Below are positions 8,151-16,190 of a stretch of 33,108 nucleotides of DNA, one piece after another. Position 1 is the first letter of the stretch, and each line of letters opens with the position of its first letter. The translations under genes were made by a program, and so were the position numbers. Source of the stretch: Anaerocolumna sp. (GTDB lineage Bacteria; Bacillota; Clostridia; Lachnospirales; Lachnospiraceae); contig JARBTX010000045.1 of NCBI GenBank assembly GCA_029239975.1, positions 1 to 33,108 on the forward strand, in the 5' to 3' direction. The notes beneath the pieces were generated by a model. It was not told the origin of the DNA, ran no database searches, and saw only the letters and a list, made by a program, of their open reading frames with translations.

Positions 8151-9662
8151 ATGGGCACAAATTTTGATAATCAAGTGAATGAACTTAAAAAGCGCTTCAA
8201 AAAAATAATGGATACTTATACAAAAGCGATACATCTTGCTAAGAAGTTTATTATAGAAGTTCCTGAAAATATTCAAAATGAGTTTTTTGATCTTATTGAT
8301 AAGGTTAACTTTAGCTTAATGGAAGATAACGATAATTTTTATGGATATTTTTTATTTCAAATGTCTAGGGAAATAAGATTTGATATAAGTAGTCCTACAG
8401 CGGTAAATTTTAAAGGAGCAAAGTATGTAATTTATTTTAATCCTTTCATATTCTTAAATCTTAGTTTAAAACAGATGGAGAGTTCTATAAAGCATGAAAT
8501 ACTTCATATTATTTCCCTGCATTTACTAAGAGCTAAGAATCTGAAACGTAGTTATGGTACATTAGCTATTAATATGGCAATGGATATTGTAGTAAATAAT
8601 TATTTGCATGATTTACCATCCAACGCCACCACTTTAGAATTGGTAAATAAGAATTATCCTTTAAAATTAGAGCCATATGAGTCTTTTGAATACTATGTGG
8701 ACAAGTTAAATTCTATTGATTTACAAAACACAAAAAATGAACTAACAGAAAATAAGAAAGAAAATAAACTTAAAGAGACTACCTTTGATTTTGATGATGT
8801 AATGGGAGATGAATTAAAGGAGGATAATGAACAAATTCAAAAGAATAATCAAACGAATCCTTCAGAGTATAATCAAGATGAATATATAGAAACAGAATAC
8901 AATGTCTTAAACACTCATAATATTTGGGATGAATCTAGTGATATCGATATAAAAACAATAAAAGAATTTACTGAGAAGGTTATACAAGCTGCTGAAAAAG
9001 GTGAGATTCCAACCTATGTAAAAAGTTTGATATCAGCTATAAAGGACAACAGGAGTGAATTGCCTTGGAATTTATATTTAAATCGGTTGATGGGGACTGT
9101 GGAAAGTAATAAAAAGAAGACAATCACAAGAAGAAATAGAAGGCAACCAGAACGATTAGACTTACGTGGTGAACTAAGGAGTCATAAAGCAAAAATCATT
9201 GTCGCCATTGACATAAGCGGAAGCATTAGTGATTCAGAATTCAAACAGGCAATGATTGAAGTAATTAACATTGTTAAAAATTATAATTACGAAATTACCA
9301 TACTTGAGTGTGATGATAAAATAAGGCGTGAATATAAAGTTAAATCCCAAAAGGATATTAAAGATAGAATGAATATCAAAGGAAGTACAAAATTTAATCC
9401 AGTTTTTGAATATGCCAATTATAACAAGGCCAATTTGTTAATTTATTTTACGGATGGAAAAGGTGAAAATAAGTTGATAACAAAACCAAGGGGCTACAAA
9501 GTGTTATGGGTAATATCAGGAAAAGGTGACGAACTTTCCTTAAAAGAACCATTTGGAGTAGTTAAAAAATTAAGTAATGTTGAGATAAAAGAAAAAGCGT
9601 TAGAAACAATCGAGTTTACAAGAGGCGGTTATTCTATGAACCATCAAGAAAGTATATTGTAG
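8151..9662 (+). CDS. DUF2201 protein: N-terminal metallopeptidase-like domain plus C-terminal VWA-like domain
   Basis: 503 residues. The N-terminal domain carries HEILH (residues 115-119) in a long helix, followed by INMAMDIVVNNYL, the pattern of the DUF2201 N-terminal putative metallopeptidase. An acidic, low-complexity linker (about 195-270) leads to a VWA-like domain with an intact MIDAS: DISGS (Asp354, Ser356, Ser358), Thr413 in GSTKF and Asp435 in FTDGKG. The strong site AAAGGAGG (8137-8144) lies 6 nt before the ATG. Proteins of this type are typically encoded next to a MoxR ATPase, as here, and the VWA domain is presumed to recruit or be remodelled by the ATPase. Whether the HExxH site is catalytic is unproven. 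Confidence 0.85.
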   Translation: MGTNFDNQVNELKKRFKKIMDTYTKAIHLAKKFIIEVPENIQNEFFDLIDKVNFSLMEDNDNFYGYFLFQMSREIRFDISSPTAVNFKGAKYVIYFNPFIFLNLSLKQMESSIKHEILHIISLHLLRAKNLKRSYGTLAINMAMDIVVNNYLHDLPSNATTLELVNKNYPLKLEPYESFEYYVDKLNSIDLQNTKNELTENKKENKLKETTFDFDDVMGDELKEDNEQIQKNNQTNPSEYNQDEYIETEYNVLNTHNIWDESSDIDIKTIKEFTEKVIQAAEKGEIPTYVKSLISAIKDNRSELPWNLYLNRLMGTVESNKKKTITRRNRRQPERLDLRGELRSHKAKIIVAIDISGSISDSEFKQAMIEVINIVKNYNYEITILECDDKIRREYKVKSQKDIKDRMNIKGSTKFNPVFEYANYNKANLLIYFTDGKGENKLITKPRGYKVLWVISGKGDELSLKEPFGVVKKLSNVEIKEKALETIEFTRGGYSMNHQESIL

Positions 9663-9798
9663 ATTTACAATAGTAAAAATAAAAATATCTAGTGATTGAG
9701 ATTAAAATTTCATAGGGGATAATATTAATGGATGTATTTTTACGTCAATTTGAATTATTCTATGGTATGCTAGCAACAGTTAGGAGGAATTTAATACG

Positions 9799-10815
9799 AT
9801 GTATTTTATAAATATAAATGAAAAAAGTACATTCTTTTATTCTAAGGAAATAGAAGCTATCTATGCAGCTACGAGCATACTTAGTGAAGAAACGAAAAAC
9901 CCTTATTATGAAAAAACATATGATTTGGAATTCGTAGAACATATAAAGAAAAAATATTACTTTTTATATAGTTTACATCAACAAGTTAAGTTTTTAGGTC
10001 TTGGTATAATCGAATTACTATTAAATTCTAAGATAGAGAATTTTAATTTATCTGAATTTGAACAACAATTATTAGAAATGGATAAAGCAACCTTACTTTT
10101 TTATTTCTGGGGTGGTGATGGAGAAATCAAAGATTTTGAGTTAGCAGTAAAGAATAAAAGTTGTATAGAACTTTATGATTCATTAACATATATTAAAAAA
10201 AATGTACCTTATCTTGTTTTTGAGATTTTGTTTCTTCAGACAGAGCGTGTAATCAAAGAATTAATTACTTGTACGAAAGAATTTCAGACAGATAATTTTG
10301 AGATTGAGATAAAATCCATAGAATCATTCCTAAAAGAAGAAGAAGAAAAGGTAAGAGCTGGATTGCAACAAAAGGAACCATTAGAGTATTCAGAAAGTTT
10401 GATGGGTAAAACATTTAAAAGAAGGGGTCCATATAAACGGTTTTATTTTATGCCTAGTATATATTCTCCCTATCGATGTGTCAGGTATATGGGCGAGAAT
10501 CAAATATTATTTTATTCTTTAAATAAAAGTAATTTAGAGACAAAAGATATAGTTAAAATCCTTAAAGCTATTTCAGATGAGACAAGGTTTTCCATCTTAC
10601 AATTGTTATCAAATGAAGGTCCTTTAATCGGCAAAGAGATAGCAAGTAGGTTATCGATCGCAACTTCTACCTTATCCCATCACATGGAACAGCTAGGTAG
10701 TATTGGGATTATTCATGAAGAGAAAATCAAAAATTCAAAGTACTATAGTGTTAATAAATTAATTCGTAAGGAGCTACTTGATAAACTAACAGAAGCCCTT
10801 GGTGGAAACAAATAA
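9799..10815 (+). CDS. Large regulator with C-terminal ArsR-like winged helix
   Basis: 338 residues. About 240 N-terminal residues are mostly helical and of no family I can name with certainty (possibly the DUF5937-like ligand region). The C-terminal 90 residues form an ArsR-type winged helix: KILKAISDETRFSILQLLSNEG, then IASRLSIATSTLSHHMEQL and the wing. No CxC metal motif of ArsR/SmtB is seen, so metal sensing is unlikely. GTTAGGAGG lies just before the ATG at 9799. It follows the DUF2201 gene after 136 bases on the same strand and could regulate that block. An extended -10 TGGTATGCT (9763-9771) without a good -35 lies upstream. Confidence 0.75.
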   Translation: MYFININEKSTFFYSKEIEAIYAATSILSEETKNPYYEKTYDLEFVEHIKKKYYFLYSLHQQVKFLGLGIIELLLNSKIENFNLSEFEQQLLEMDKATLLFYFWGGDGEIKDFELAVKNKSCIELYDSLTYIKKNVPYLVFEILFLQTERVIKELITCTKEFQTDNFEIEIKSIESFLKEEEEKVRAGLQQKEPLEYSESLMGKTFKRRGPYKRFYFMPSIYSPYRCVRYMGENQILFYSLNKSNLETKDIVKILKAISDETRFSILQLLSNEGPLIGKEIASRLSIATSTLSHHMEQLGSIGIIHEEKIKNSKYYSVNKLIRKELLDKLTEALGGNK

Positions 10816-10824
10816 ATAAACAAT

Positions 10825-10866
10825 AAAAAAGCTTTTATAAATTAAACTAATTTATAAAAGTTTTTT
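10825..10866. terminator. Bidirectional intrinsic terminator
   Basis: A perfect 12-bp stem (10832-10843 with 10849-10860, loop AAACT) is flanked by A6 on the left (10825-10830) and T6 on the right (10861-10866). It ends the ArsR-like gene on the plus strand and, read the other way, the small membrane gene whose stop is at 10954. Confidence 0.9.
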
Positions 10867-10953
10867 GCTTTGTTAAATACTCAATATATATGTTGACAAA
10901 TACATCAATTTAAATTTTATTTTGTTTTGTGAAAAATAGTATGAATATAGTAA

Positions 10954-11175
10954 CTAATTTATCTTTTTACGGTTGTTTTGATTTTTATGGTATGTTTCTT
11001 TCATTACTTGTTGAATAACAGATAAAACTGCTACAATTATAATCATGATTACGGATTGCTTTAAACTTACAGATAAATAATCCCCTGCTTTCATCAGTAT
11101 ACGAAGAATTTCTTGAAGAACCAGAAATGCTAATAAATACAATTCATTTTTAATTATATTCTTAATTATTTTCAA
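10954..11175 (-). CDS. Small two-TM membrane protein
   Basis: 73 residues from a TTG codon at 11175, chosen because GGGAGG (plus 11183-11188) lies 7-8 nt upstream; an ATG ten codons earlier lies beyond that site. Two hydrophobic segments (about 12-29 and 38-57) flank a short KAGD loop, and the C-terminus is basic (KNQNNRKKIN). I do not recognise it. A good promoter (11297-11325) and a bidirectional terminator (10825-10866) bracket it, which supports a real single-gene unit. Confidence 0.65.
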   Translation of the reverse strand: MKIIKNIIKNELYLLAFLVLQEILRILMKAGDYLSVSLKQSVIMIIIVAVLSVIQQVMKETYHKNQNNRKKIN

Positions 11176-11296
11176 ATTACTACCTCCCAATTTTATAATT
11201 AACATTTTATTTTCTAAATTATTTATAAGATAAATTGCTTTTGCTATAGAATAAATGTTTTATAGTAATACAGTTCTATTTACAAATTATGGTTTA

Positions 11297-11325
11297 ATTT
11301 TAATTAGTTAGGGCTATATTGTCAA
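11297..11325 (-). promoter_or_regulatory. Promoter of the small membrane protein gene
   Basis: On the minus strand TTGACA (plus 11320-11325) and TAAAAT (plus 11297-11302) are separated by 17 bp. Transcription would start near 11290 and give a leader of about 115 nt before the TTG start at 11175. Confidence 0.65.
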
Positions 11326-11387
11326 CGATATTATATTAAAATTTGAAAAGTATTACAATAATTAGGAATAAATTAATCACCTTGAGC

Positions 11388-11469
11388 TTGACATAAATAT
11401 TAATTTAATATATTCTATTGATATCTAATTAGATAGTGATAGAACAAGATTATACTAGAACTAGATATC
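11388..11469 (+). promoter_or_regulatory. Promoter and palindromic operator of the ABC transporter operon
   Basis: TTGACA (11388-11393), a 17-bp spacer and TATTCT (11411-11416) form a good promoter. Immediately downstream lies the perfect 14-bp palindrome TATCTAATTAGATA (11422-11435), where a repressor would block initiation. A partial copy, CTAGATATC (11461-11469), is the reverse complement of GATATCTA at 11420-11427 except for its first base. The cognate repressor is not identifiable. This and the minus promoter are the content of the 360-base gap 11176-11535. Confidence 0.65.
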
Positions 11470-11535
11470 ATTAAAAAAGTAAATTAGTATTTTCGAAGGC
11501 ATAAAAAGAATATTGAAAAAATGAGGTGTATAGCT

Positions 11536-12342
11536 ATGGAACAAGAACTTTCTGAAGAATCAGTCATTAAAGTAGAAAAATTAAGGAGAGTCTATCATAC
11601 AAAAAAAGGATGGATAAAAAGAAAAAAAGTTACAGTGACTGCAGTCAATGATTTAAGTTTTTTTGTACAAAGAGGTGAAGTTTTTGGTTTGTTAGGGGAA
11701 AATGGGGCTGGTAAAACAACAACAATCAAGATGTTAATCACCTTATTAGCACCAACAAGTGGCTCATGCAAGGTATTAGGTTTCAATACATATGGTGAAG
11801 AAAAAATGATTCGAAATCGAATTAATTTCATATTTGGTGGAGAAATGGGTGTATATCGTAGATTATCTGCAAGAGATAACTTACGCTATTTTTCTAACAT
11901 TTACTTAATACCAACAAAAATTAGAGAGCGTAGAATAACAGAACTTTTAGAGCTAGTAGGATTAACAGAATCAGCAGATTTATTAGTAGAAACCTACTCA
12001 AAAGGAATGATTCAAAGGCTTCAGATTGCAAGGGGATTAATTAATAATCCGGAAATTATCTTTATGGATGAGCCTACTGTTGGACTAGATCCAGTAGGAG
12101 CTAGAATGCTGCGAGATATTATTCGGAAATTGAAGGAACAAGGAAAAACAGTGTTATTAACTACCCATTATATGTATGAAGCAGATGAACTCTGTGATAG
12201 GATTGCAATCATGAAAAAAGGAAAGATAATTGCACTTGATTCACCCAAAGAGCTTAAGCGTAAGTATAGTAACAATAATGATGAGCAAGAAATCACGCTT
12301 GAAGATGTTTACATTTCTCTAGTAGAGGGGGCAGCAGTGTAG
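11536..12342 (+). CDS. ABC transporter ATP-binding protein (ABC-2 exporter)
   Basis: 268 residues from ATG 11536, chosen over ATG 11521 because GAGGTG (11523-11528) is correctly placed only for the later start. Walker A is GENGAGKTT (residues 54-62), the signature is the SKGMIQRLQ variant of LSGGQ, Walker B is IIFMDEPTVGLDP and the switch His lies in TTHYMYEADEL. The family energises ABC-2 exporters for drugs, antibiotics, lipids or polysaccharides. The YSKGM signature is common in drug/lantibiotic-type exporters. The stop TAG is followed at once by the ATG of the first permease gene, so the three genes are translationally coupled. The palindromic operator upstream implies repression until induced. 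Confidence 0.92.
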   Translation: MEQELSEESVIKVEKLRRVYHTKKGWIKRKKVTVTAVNDLSFFVQRGEVFGLLGENGAGKTTTIKMLITLLAPTSGSCKVLGFNTYGEEKMIRNRINFIFGGEMGVYRRLSARDNLRYFSNIYLIPTKIRERRITELLELVGLTESADLLVETYSKGMIQRLQIARGLINNPEIIFMDEPTVGLDPVGARMLRDIIRKLKEQGKTVLLTTHYMYEADELCDRIAIMKKGKIIALDSPKELKRKYSNNNDEQEITLEDVYISLVEGAAV

Positions 12343-13128
12343 ATGAAAGCAAAAACAACTGTAATAATTGATACAATGGTTCTACAAATGAAAAATTCCT
12401 TTGCAAGGTCAATGTTTCGTTTTTGCTTGATTGCAAATCCTATCGCAAATACGATCCTTATATATTATATGTTCATGAATTCTGGTGAAGAAAACTTCCT
12501 AGCATATGTTGTCATGGGTGCTGGGCTCATGGGTTTATGGGGGTGTATTTGTTTTTCTTCTGCTGGTGATATAAACCGAGAGCGATGGAGTGGAACACTT
12601 TCTATTATCTATTCTGCACCTGCTGATTTTCGTCTCATTATTTGGGGTAAAGTACTAGGAAATACACTATTAGCTCTCAGTACATTATTAATATCTTTCA
12701 TAACTGCTAAAATATTATTTAAAGCATCTATAAGAATAAATCATGTACTCTATTTATTCGTTGCAATTGCAGCAGCTATTGTAACATTCATGATTATATC
12801 TGTAGTGCTAGCTTACATATTGACATTATCACGCAAGACACCATTGTATATGAATTGCATTGAGATACCAATTACCTTACTTTGTGGCTTTGTATTTCCA
12901 GTGGAAATGCTTCCAAATTGGGTACAGTCAATTAGCCATTGCTTAACGCCAACTTGGGCGGTGAAACTAATTCGAATGAGTCTAAATAAGGAAATGAATC
13001 TAGACAATTTTAAAGCATCACTTTATGTATTAATTGTAATGAATCTAGTATATTTGATTGGAATTTCTATACTTTATCGTGTCATTGATAAACAAGTTAG
13101 AATTAAGGCAACATTGGAGGTAAGTTAG
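12343..13128 (+). CDS. ABC-2 type transporter permease, subunit 1
   Basis: 261 residues with about six membrane segments and the ABC-2 permease features: a GxxGLWG region (MGAGLMGLWGC), an amphipathic RERWSGTL element (residues 83-90) that contacts the ATPase, and CGFVFPVEMLPNWVQSISHCLTPTWAVKLIR near residue 180. It abuts the ATPase gene without a gap and is followed without a gap by a second permease. GAGGGGG at 12325-12331 serves as ribosome site. The two permeases probably form a heterodimer. Confidence 0.88.
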   Translation: MKAKTTVIIDTMVLQMKNSFARSMFRFCLIANPIANTILIYYMFMNSGEENFLAYVVMGAGLMGLWGCICFSSAGDINRERWSGTLSIIYSAPADFRLIIWGKVLGNTLLALSTLLISFITAKILFKASIRINHVLYLFVAIAAAIVTFMIISVVLAYILTLSRKTPLYMNCIEIPITLLCGFVFPVEMLPNWVQSISHCLTPTWAVKLIRMSLNKEMNLDNFKASLYVLIVMNLVYLIGISILYRVIDKQVRIKATLEVS

Positions 13129-13911
13129 ATGGTAAAAAGATTTTTTGAGCAAGCTTGGTTATATTACAAAGGGCAGAACTCTGGATTCAATTTTGAAGAA
13201 TTCATCTTAATGAAATTAATGATTCCGATATTAACCTTAATTATGTACTGTATTATGGCATCTTATGGATTTAACACGAATTTACTTACGTATTGGGTTG
13301 TTGGAAATTCATTTTTATTATGTACAAATACATGTGTATTTACTTTAGGAACAACGTTTCATGGTGAAAGATATTATGGAAGATTACGTTCTCTTATGGT
13401 ATCCCCAAGTAGTAAACTTGCGGCAATGATACAAAAAGGTTTATTTCCTATGATTGAATCTTTTATTAGTGTTATGGTAGGGTTCATCATAGGATCCTTC
13501 TTATTTCATGTTGATCTTTCTCACATTAATATAGGTTTATTTTTATTATTAACCTTAATCGCTATGTTTTCAGCTTGTAGTTTTGGTATGATTTTAGGTA
13601 TTTTAGGTGTTCTTACTAGTGAAATGCATCTGTTATTAAATTGTATGGCGTATGTATTAGCAATATTGACTGGTGCTAATTTTCCTATTACTATGTTGCC
13701 TAATTTTGTTCGAGTTATCTCTAACTGCATTCCGCTTACGAGAAGTATAAAAGCAGCGAATCTACTATTTACAAGTAATAGTAGTTCACAGATCTTGAAC
13801 TTAATGCTATCTGAAGTTGGATTAGGTGTATGTTATCTATTCATTAGTGTTAGTTTGTTGAAAGTGATAGAAAAAATGGCTATTAGAAATGCTTCCTTAG
13901 AAATTTTTTAG
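13129..13911 (+). CDS. ABC-2 type transporter permease, subunit 2
   Basis: 260 residues with about six membrane segments. HGERYYGRLRSLMVSP (near residue 82) matches the position of RERWSGTLSIIYSAP in the first permease, and TGANFPITMLPNFVRVISNCIPLTRSIKAA matches its C-terminal motif, so the two are paralogues. GGAGG (13116-13120) lies 8 nt upstream inside the preceding gene. No terminator was found directly after the operon; a tandem repeat region follows. Confidence 0.88.
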   Translation: MVKRFFEQAWLYYKGQNSGFNFEEFILMKLMIPILTLIMYCIMASYGFNTNLLTYWVVGNSFLLCTNTCVFTLGTTFHGERYYGRLRSLMVSPSSKLAAMIQKGLFPMIESFISVMVGFIIGSFLFHVDLSHINIGLFLLLTLIAMFSACSFGMILGILGVLTSEMHLLLNCMAYVLAILTGANFPITMLPNFVRVISNCIPLTRSIKAANLLFTSNSSSQILNLMLSEVGLGVCYLFISVSLLKVIEKMAIRNASLEIF

Positions 13912-14008
13912 GTAGATATAAGATTTCTAAAACATATCGTGTCGAATAAATAATAGAAAAGAGATATGAAAAAATTATATTTATACAGTATAATAGAATT
14001 TAAGAACA

Positions 14009-14092
14009 GATACATAAAAGATAGATACATAAAAGATAGATACAAAAAGATAGATACATAAAAGATGGAAACATAAAAAGATACAAACATAA
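14009..14092. repeat. Tandem 15-bp repeat, about 5.5 copies
   Basis: Units close to GATACATAAAAGATA start at 14009, 14024, 14039, 14053 and 14068, with a last partial unit at 14080. Copies one to three are spaced exactly 15 bp and later ones drift. It lies between the ABC operon and the second MerR promoter. It may be a slippage-prone spacer; no encoded product is supported. Confidence 0.8.
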
Positions 14093-14126
14093 GTTAATAA
14101 TAAAAAATATTTTTATTAATTTCACA

Positions 14127-14157
14127 TTGACTTTGACGTCGTGTCGTCCTTTATACT
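14127..14157 (+). promoter_or_regulatory. MerR-type promoter/operator of the GyrI-domain regulator
   Basis: TTGACT (14127-14132) and TATACT (14152-14157) are 19 bp apart. The spacer holds an imperfect dyad GACGtCGTGtCGTC (14135-14148) centred in the spacer. The layout is the same as upstream of the MerR gene at 398, so autoregulation by the downstream MerR protein is likely. Confidence 0.75.
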
Positions 14158-14180
14158 GAACTCAGAAAGGGGATAACGTT

Positions 14181-15167
14181 ATGGATTTAATGACTATAAG
14201 CGAATTATCAAAAGGCTTCAATATTTCAACAAGGACACTTAGATATTATGAACAAATAGGACTTTTGACAAGTCAAAAGAAAGTAGATTACGCTTATCGA
14301 GTGTATGACGAATGTGCAATAAGAAATTTACAGCAGATTATTATCTTACGTAAATTGCGCATTCCGTTAAAGCAGATTGGTATTATTCTAAAAGACAAAG
14401 AACAAAATCAGATTGTTGAAATCTTTCAGGAGAATATGCAAGCACTTGATTGTGAAATTTCAGCTCTTTCTACAATTCGAACTATTTTACAACGATTTGT
14501 GTCTCAGTTAAATATTCACAAAGAAGTAGATGTAAAGTTAAATCTTTTCGATGATAACGAACTATTAAAAGTCGTAGAATCCTTAAGCCTTTCAAAAATA
14601 GAATTTAAGGAGGAACGATCAATGGAAGATTTAAACAAAGCCAATGAATCACTTACAAATTTAAGGAATGTGAGAATTCTGTATTTACCACCTGCTACGG
14701 TAGCAGCAAGTCACTATTTTGGTGATAATCCGGAAGATGTTTCTGGAAAAGTACTAGATGATTTTATTAAAAGTGTAAATTTACACAAAATGAAACCAGA
14801 TCTTAGAGTATATGGATTTAATAATTCTAGTCCACAAATGAATGGTCAAACCTATGGGTATGAGTTTTGGGTTACCATTCCAGATGATATGTTTGTATCT
14901 GAACCAATGGTGAAAAAGCAGTTTGAAGGCGGTTTATATGCAGCTCATTGTATTAAGATGGGTGATTTTCACGAGTGGCAATTATTTTATAAGTGGATAA
15001 TGAATCATGAAAAATATGAATATGATAGTAGAGAACCATTTGGAATGAATGGTTGTTTAGAAGAACATTTAAACGCTTATTCCTATTATCAACCTAGTAA
15101 TGAGAAAGCAAAATTTATACAATTAGATTTATTAATTCCGATTAAGTTAAAGAATGTAGAAGAGTAA
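14181..15167 (+). CDS. MerR-family regulator with GyrI-like effector-binding domain
   Basis: 328 residues. The N-terminal MerR winged helix (ISELSKGFNISTRTLRYYEQIGLL) covers about residues 5-72, followed by a long dimerisation helix (about 85-125). Residues about 165-325 form a GyrI-like/BmrR-type effector domain: VRILYLPPATVAASHYFG, GYEFWVTIPDDM, and a final EEHLNAYSYYQPS/QLDLLIPIK. Such regulators bind cationic or hydrophobic drugs and activate efflux genes by twisting a 19-bp-spaced promoter. AAAGGGG (14166-14172) precedes the ATG. The ABC-2 exporter operon just upstream is a plausible functional partner, but its own promoter has a 17-bp spacer, so direct MerR-type control of it is unlikely. 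Confidence 0.9.
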   Translation: MDLMTISELSKGFNISTRTLRYYEQIGLLTSQKKVDYAYRVYDECAIRNLQQIIILRKLRIPLKQIGIILKDKEQNQIVEIFQENMQALDCEISALSTIRTILQRFVSQLNIHKEVDVKLNLFDDNELLKVVESLSLSKIEFKEERSMEDLNKANESLTNLRNVRILYLPPATVAASHYFGDNPEDVSGKVLDDFIKSVNLHKMKPDLRVYGFNNSSPQMNGQTYGYEFWVTIPDDMFVSEPMVKKQFEGGLYAAHCIKMGDFHEWQLFYKWIMNHEKYEYDSREPFGMNGCLEEHLNAYSYYQPSNEKAKFIQLDLLIPIKLKNVEE

Positions 15168-15173
15168 TTGTCT

Positions 15174-15201
15174 AAAAAAATCCCTTATAAGGGATTTTTT
15201 T
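15174..15201. terminator. Intrinsic terminator after the GyrI-domain MerR gene
   Basis: A7 (15174-15180), the 14-bp palindrome TCCCTTATAAGGGA, then T7 (15195-15201). The fully symmetric structure would work in both directions. It lies 7 bases after the stop codon. Confidence 0.9.
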
Positions 15202-15292
15202 ATTAGTGCAACTATCAGTTGACAGATTGTAAAGTGCTAGTTGGTTGCTTAATGGTACCATATTTGTTAAAATACGGATGGAGGTGTTAATA

Positions 15293-16099
15293 ATGATGTT
15301 TTGTGATAAATTAGTTGAATTACGTAGAGAAAAGGGTTACTCTCAGGAGCAGTTAGCTGACTTGTTAAATGTTTCAAGACAATCAGTAAGCAAATGGGAA
15401 GCAGGACAGTCTATCCCAGAATTAAATAAGTTAATCATTCTATCAAATATATTCGGAGTTACAGTAGATAACTTGGTTCGTAATGAATATGACATTCGAG
15501 AAGAAAAATTAAATCAAGTAAATGAGATGCAACAAGAAAATGTAATTCCTGAAGAAACTTCTACAAATCAAGAGTTCTTATTTAAGTCCAATTTTAATTC
15601 TGTAAGGTATTATTGCAATTATGAATATAAAAGTAAGATTAAAATAGGAAAAATACCACTCATTCACATTAAGACAGGATATGGATTACAGGTTGCAAAA
15701 GGTATTATAGCAATTGGTAATGTATCAATTGGAGTAATCAGCTTGGGTGGGTTAGCCCTTGGTGGAATTAGTCTTGGTGGATGTGGTATAGGATTAATTG
15801 CACTAGCAGGATTAGCACTTGGTGGTCTTGCATTCGGAGGTTTATCTATAGGAGTAATTGCTGCTGGTGGGTTAGCTATTGGGCTATATTCAGTTGGTGG
15901 TTTAGCAATAGCAGCAAAATTAGCAATTGGCGGAGCAGCAATTGGTCATACTGCAATTGGAGCTAATCCTAGTGGAGATAATATATTAAAAATTACAGAT
16001 ACAATAACGAAAACAGAATTAAAGGATTTTATTCTTAAACATCATCCACATTTTTGGAAGCCTTTACTAAAAATTTTTACAACATTTATGAATAAATAA
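15293..16099 (+). CDS. XRE-family regulator with a glycine pentapeptide-repeat C-terminal half
   Basis: 268 residues from ATG 15293 (or 15296), placed by GGAGGTG (15280-15286). Residues 4-60 are an XRE/HTH_3 domain (LRREKGYSQEQLADLLNVSRQ, then SKWEAGQSIPELNKL), typical of cytoplasmic repressors. After a linker, residues about 137-223 are built of five-residue units with Gly (or Ala) at every fifth position from 142 to 202 and again at 213, 218 and 223, consensus G-L-A-I/L-G. No charged residues occur in this stretch except one Lys (209). The regularity predicts a compact beta-helix like pentapeptide-repeat proteins, or a membrane-inserting segment. The C-terminal 40 residues are charged and end in HHPHFWKPLLKIF. 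The target is unknown; a membrane-tethered sensor is possible. Confidence 0.8.
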   Translation: MMFCDKLVELRREKGYSQEQLADLLNVSRQSVSKWEAGQSIPELNKLIILSNIFGVTVDNLVRNEYDIREEKLNQVNEMQQENVIPEETSTNQEFLFKSNFNSVRYYCNYEYKSKIKIGKIPLIHIKTGYGLQVAKGIIAIGNVSIGVISLGGLALGGISLGGCGIGLIALAGLALGGLAFGGLSIGVIAAGGLAIGLYSVGGLAIAAKLAIGGAAIGHTAIGANPSGDNILKITDTITKTELKDFILKHHPHFWKPLLKIFTTFMNK

Positions 16100-16190
16100 A
16101 AGGTTATTTTTTTATAAATTCTTCCTGTGATAAAAGGTATCATACCTAATCATAGCAGTTCATATATTAAAAATAAAAGGCTGATTTATC

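Noticed and set aside
14009..14092. Possible CRISPR-like array
   Set aside because: The units are about 15 bp, directly adjacent without spacers, and no cas gene is present; it is a simple tandem repeat. The minus-strand frame across it is only a translation of the repeat.
15781..15966. Alternative-frame protein inside the XRE gene
   Set aside because: It is a by-product of the repetitive glycine codons in the real frame and has no ribosome site.
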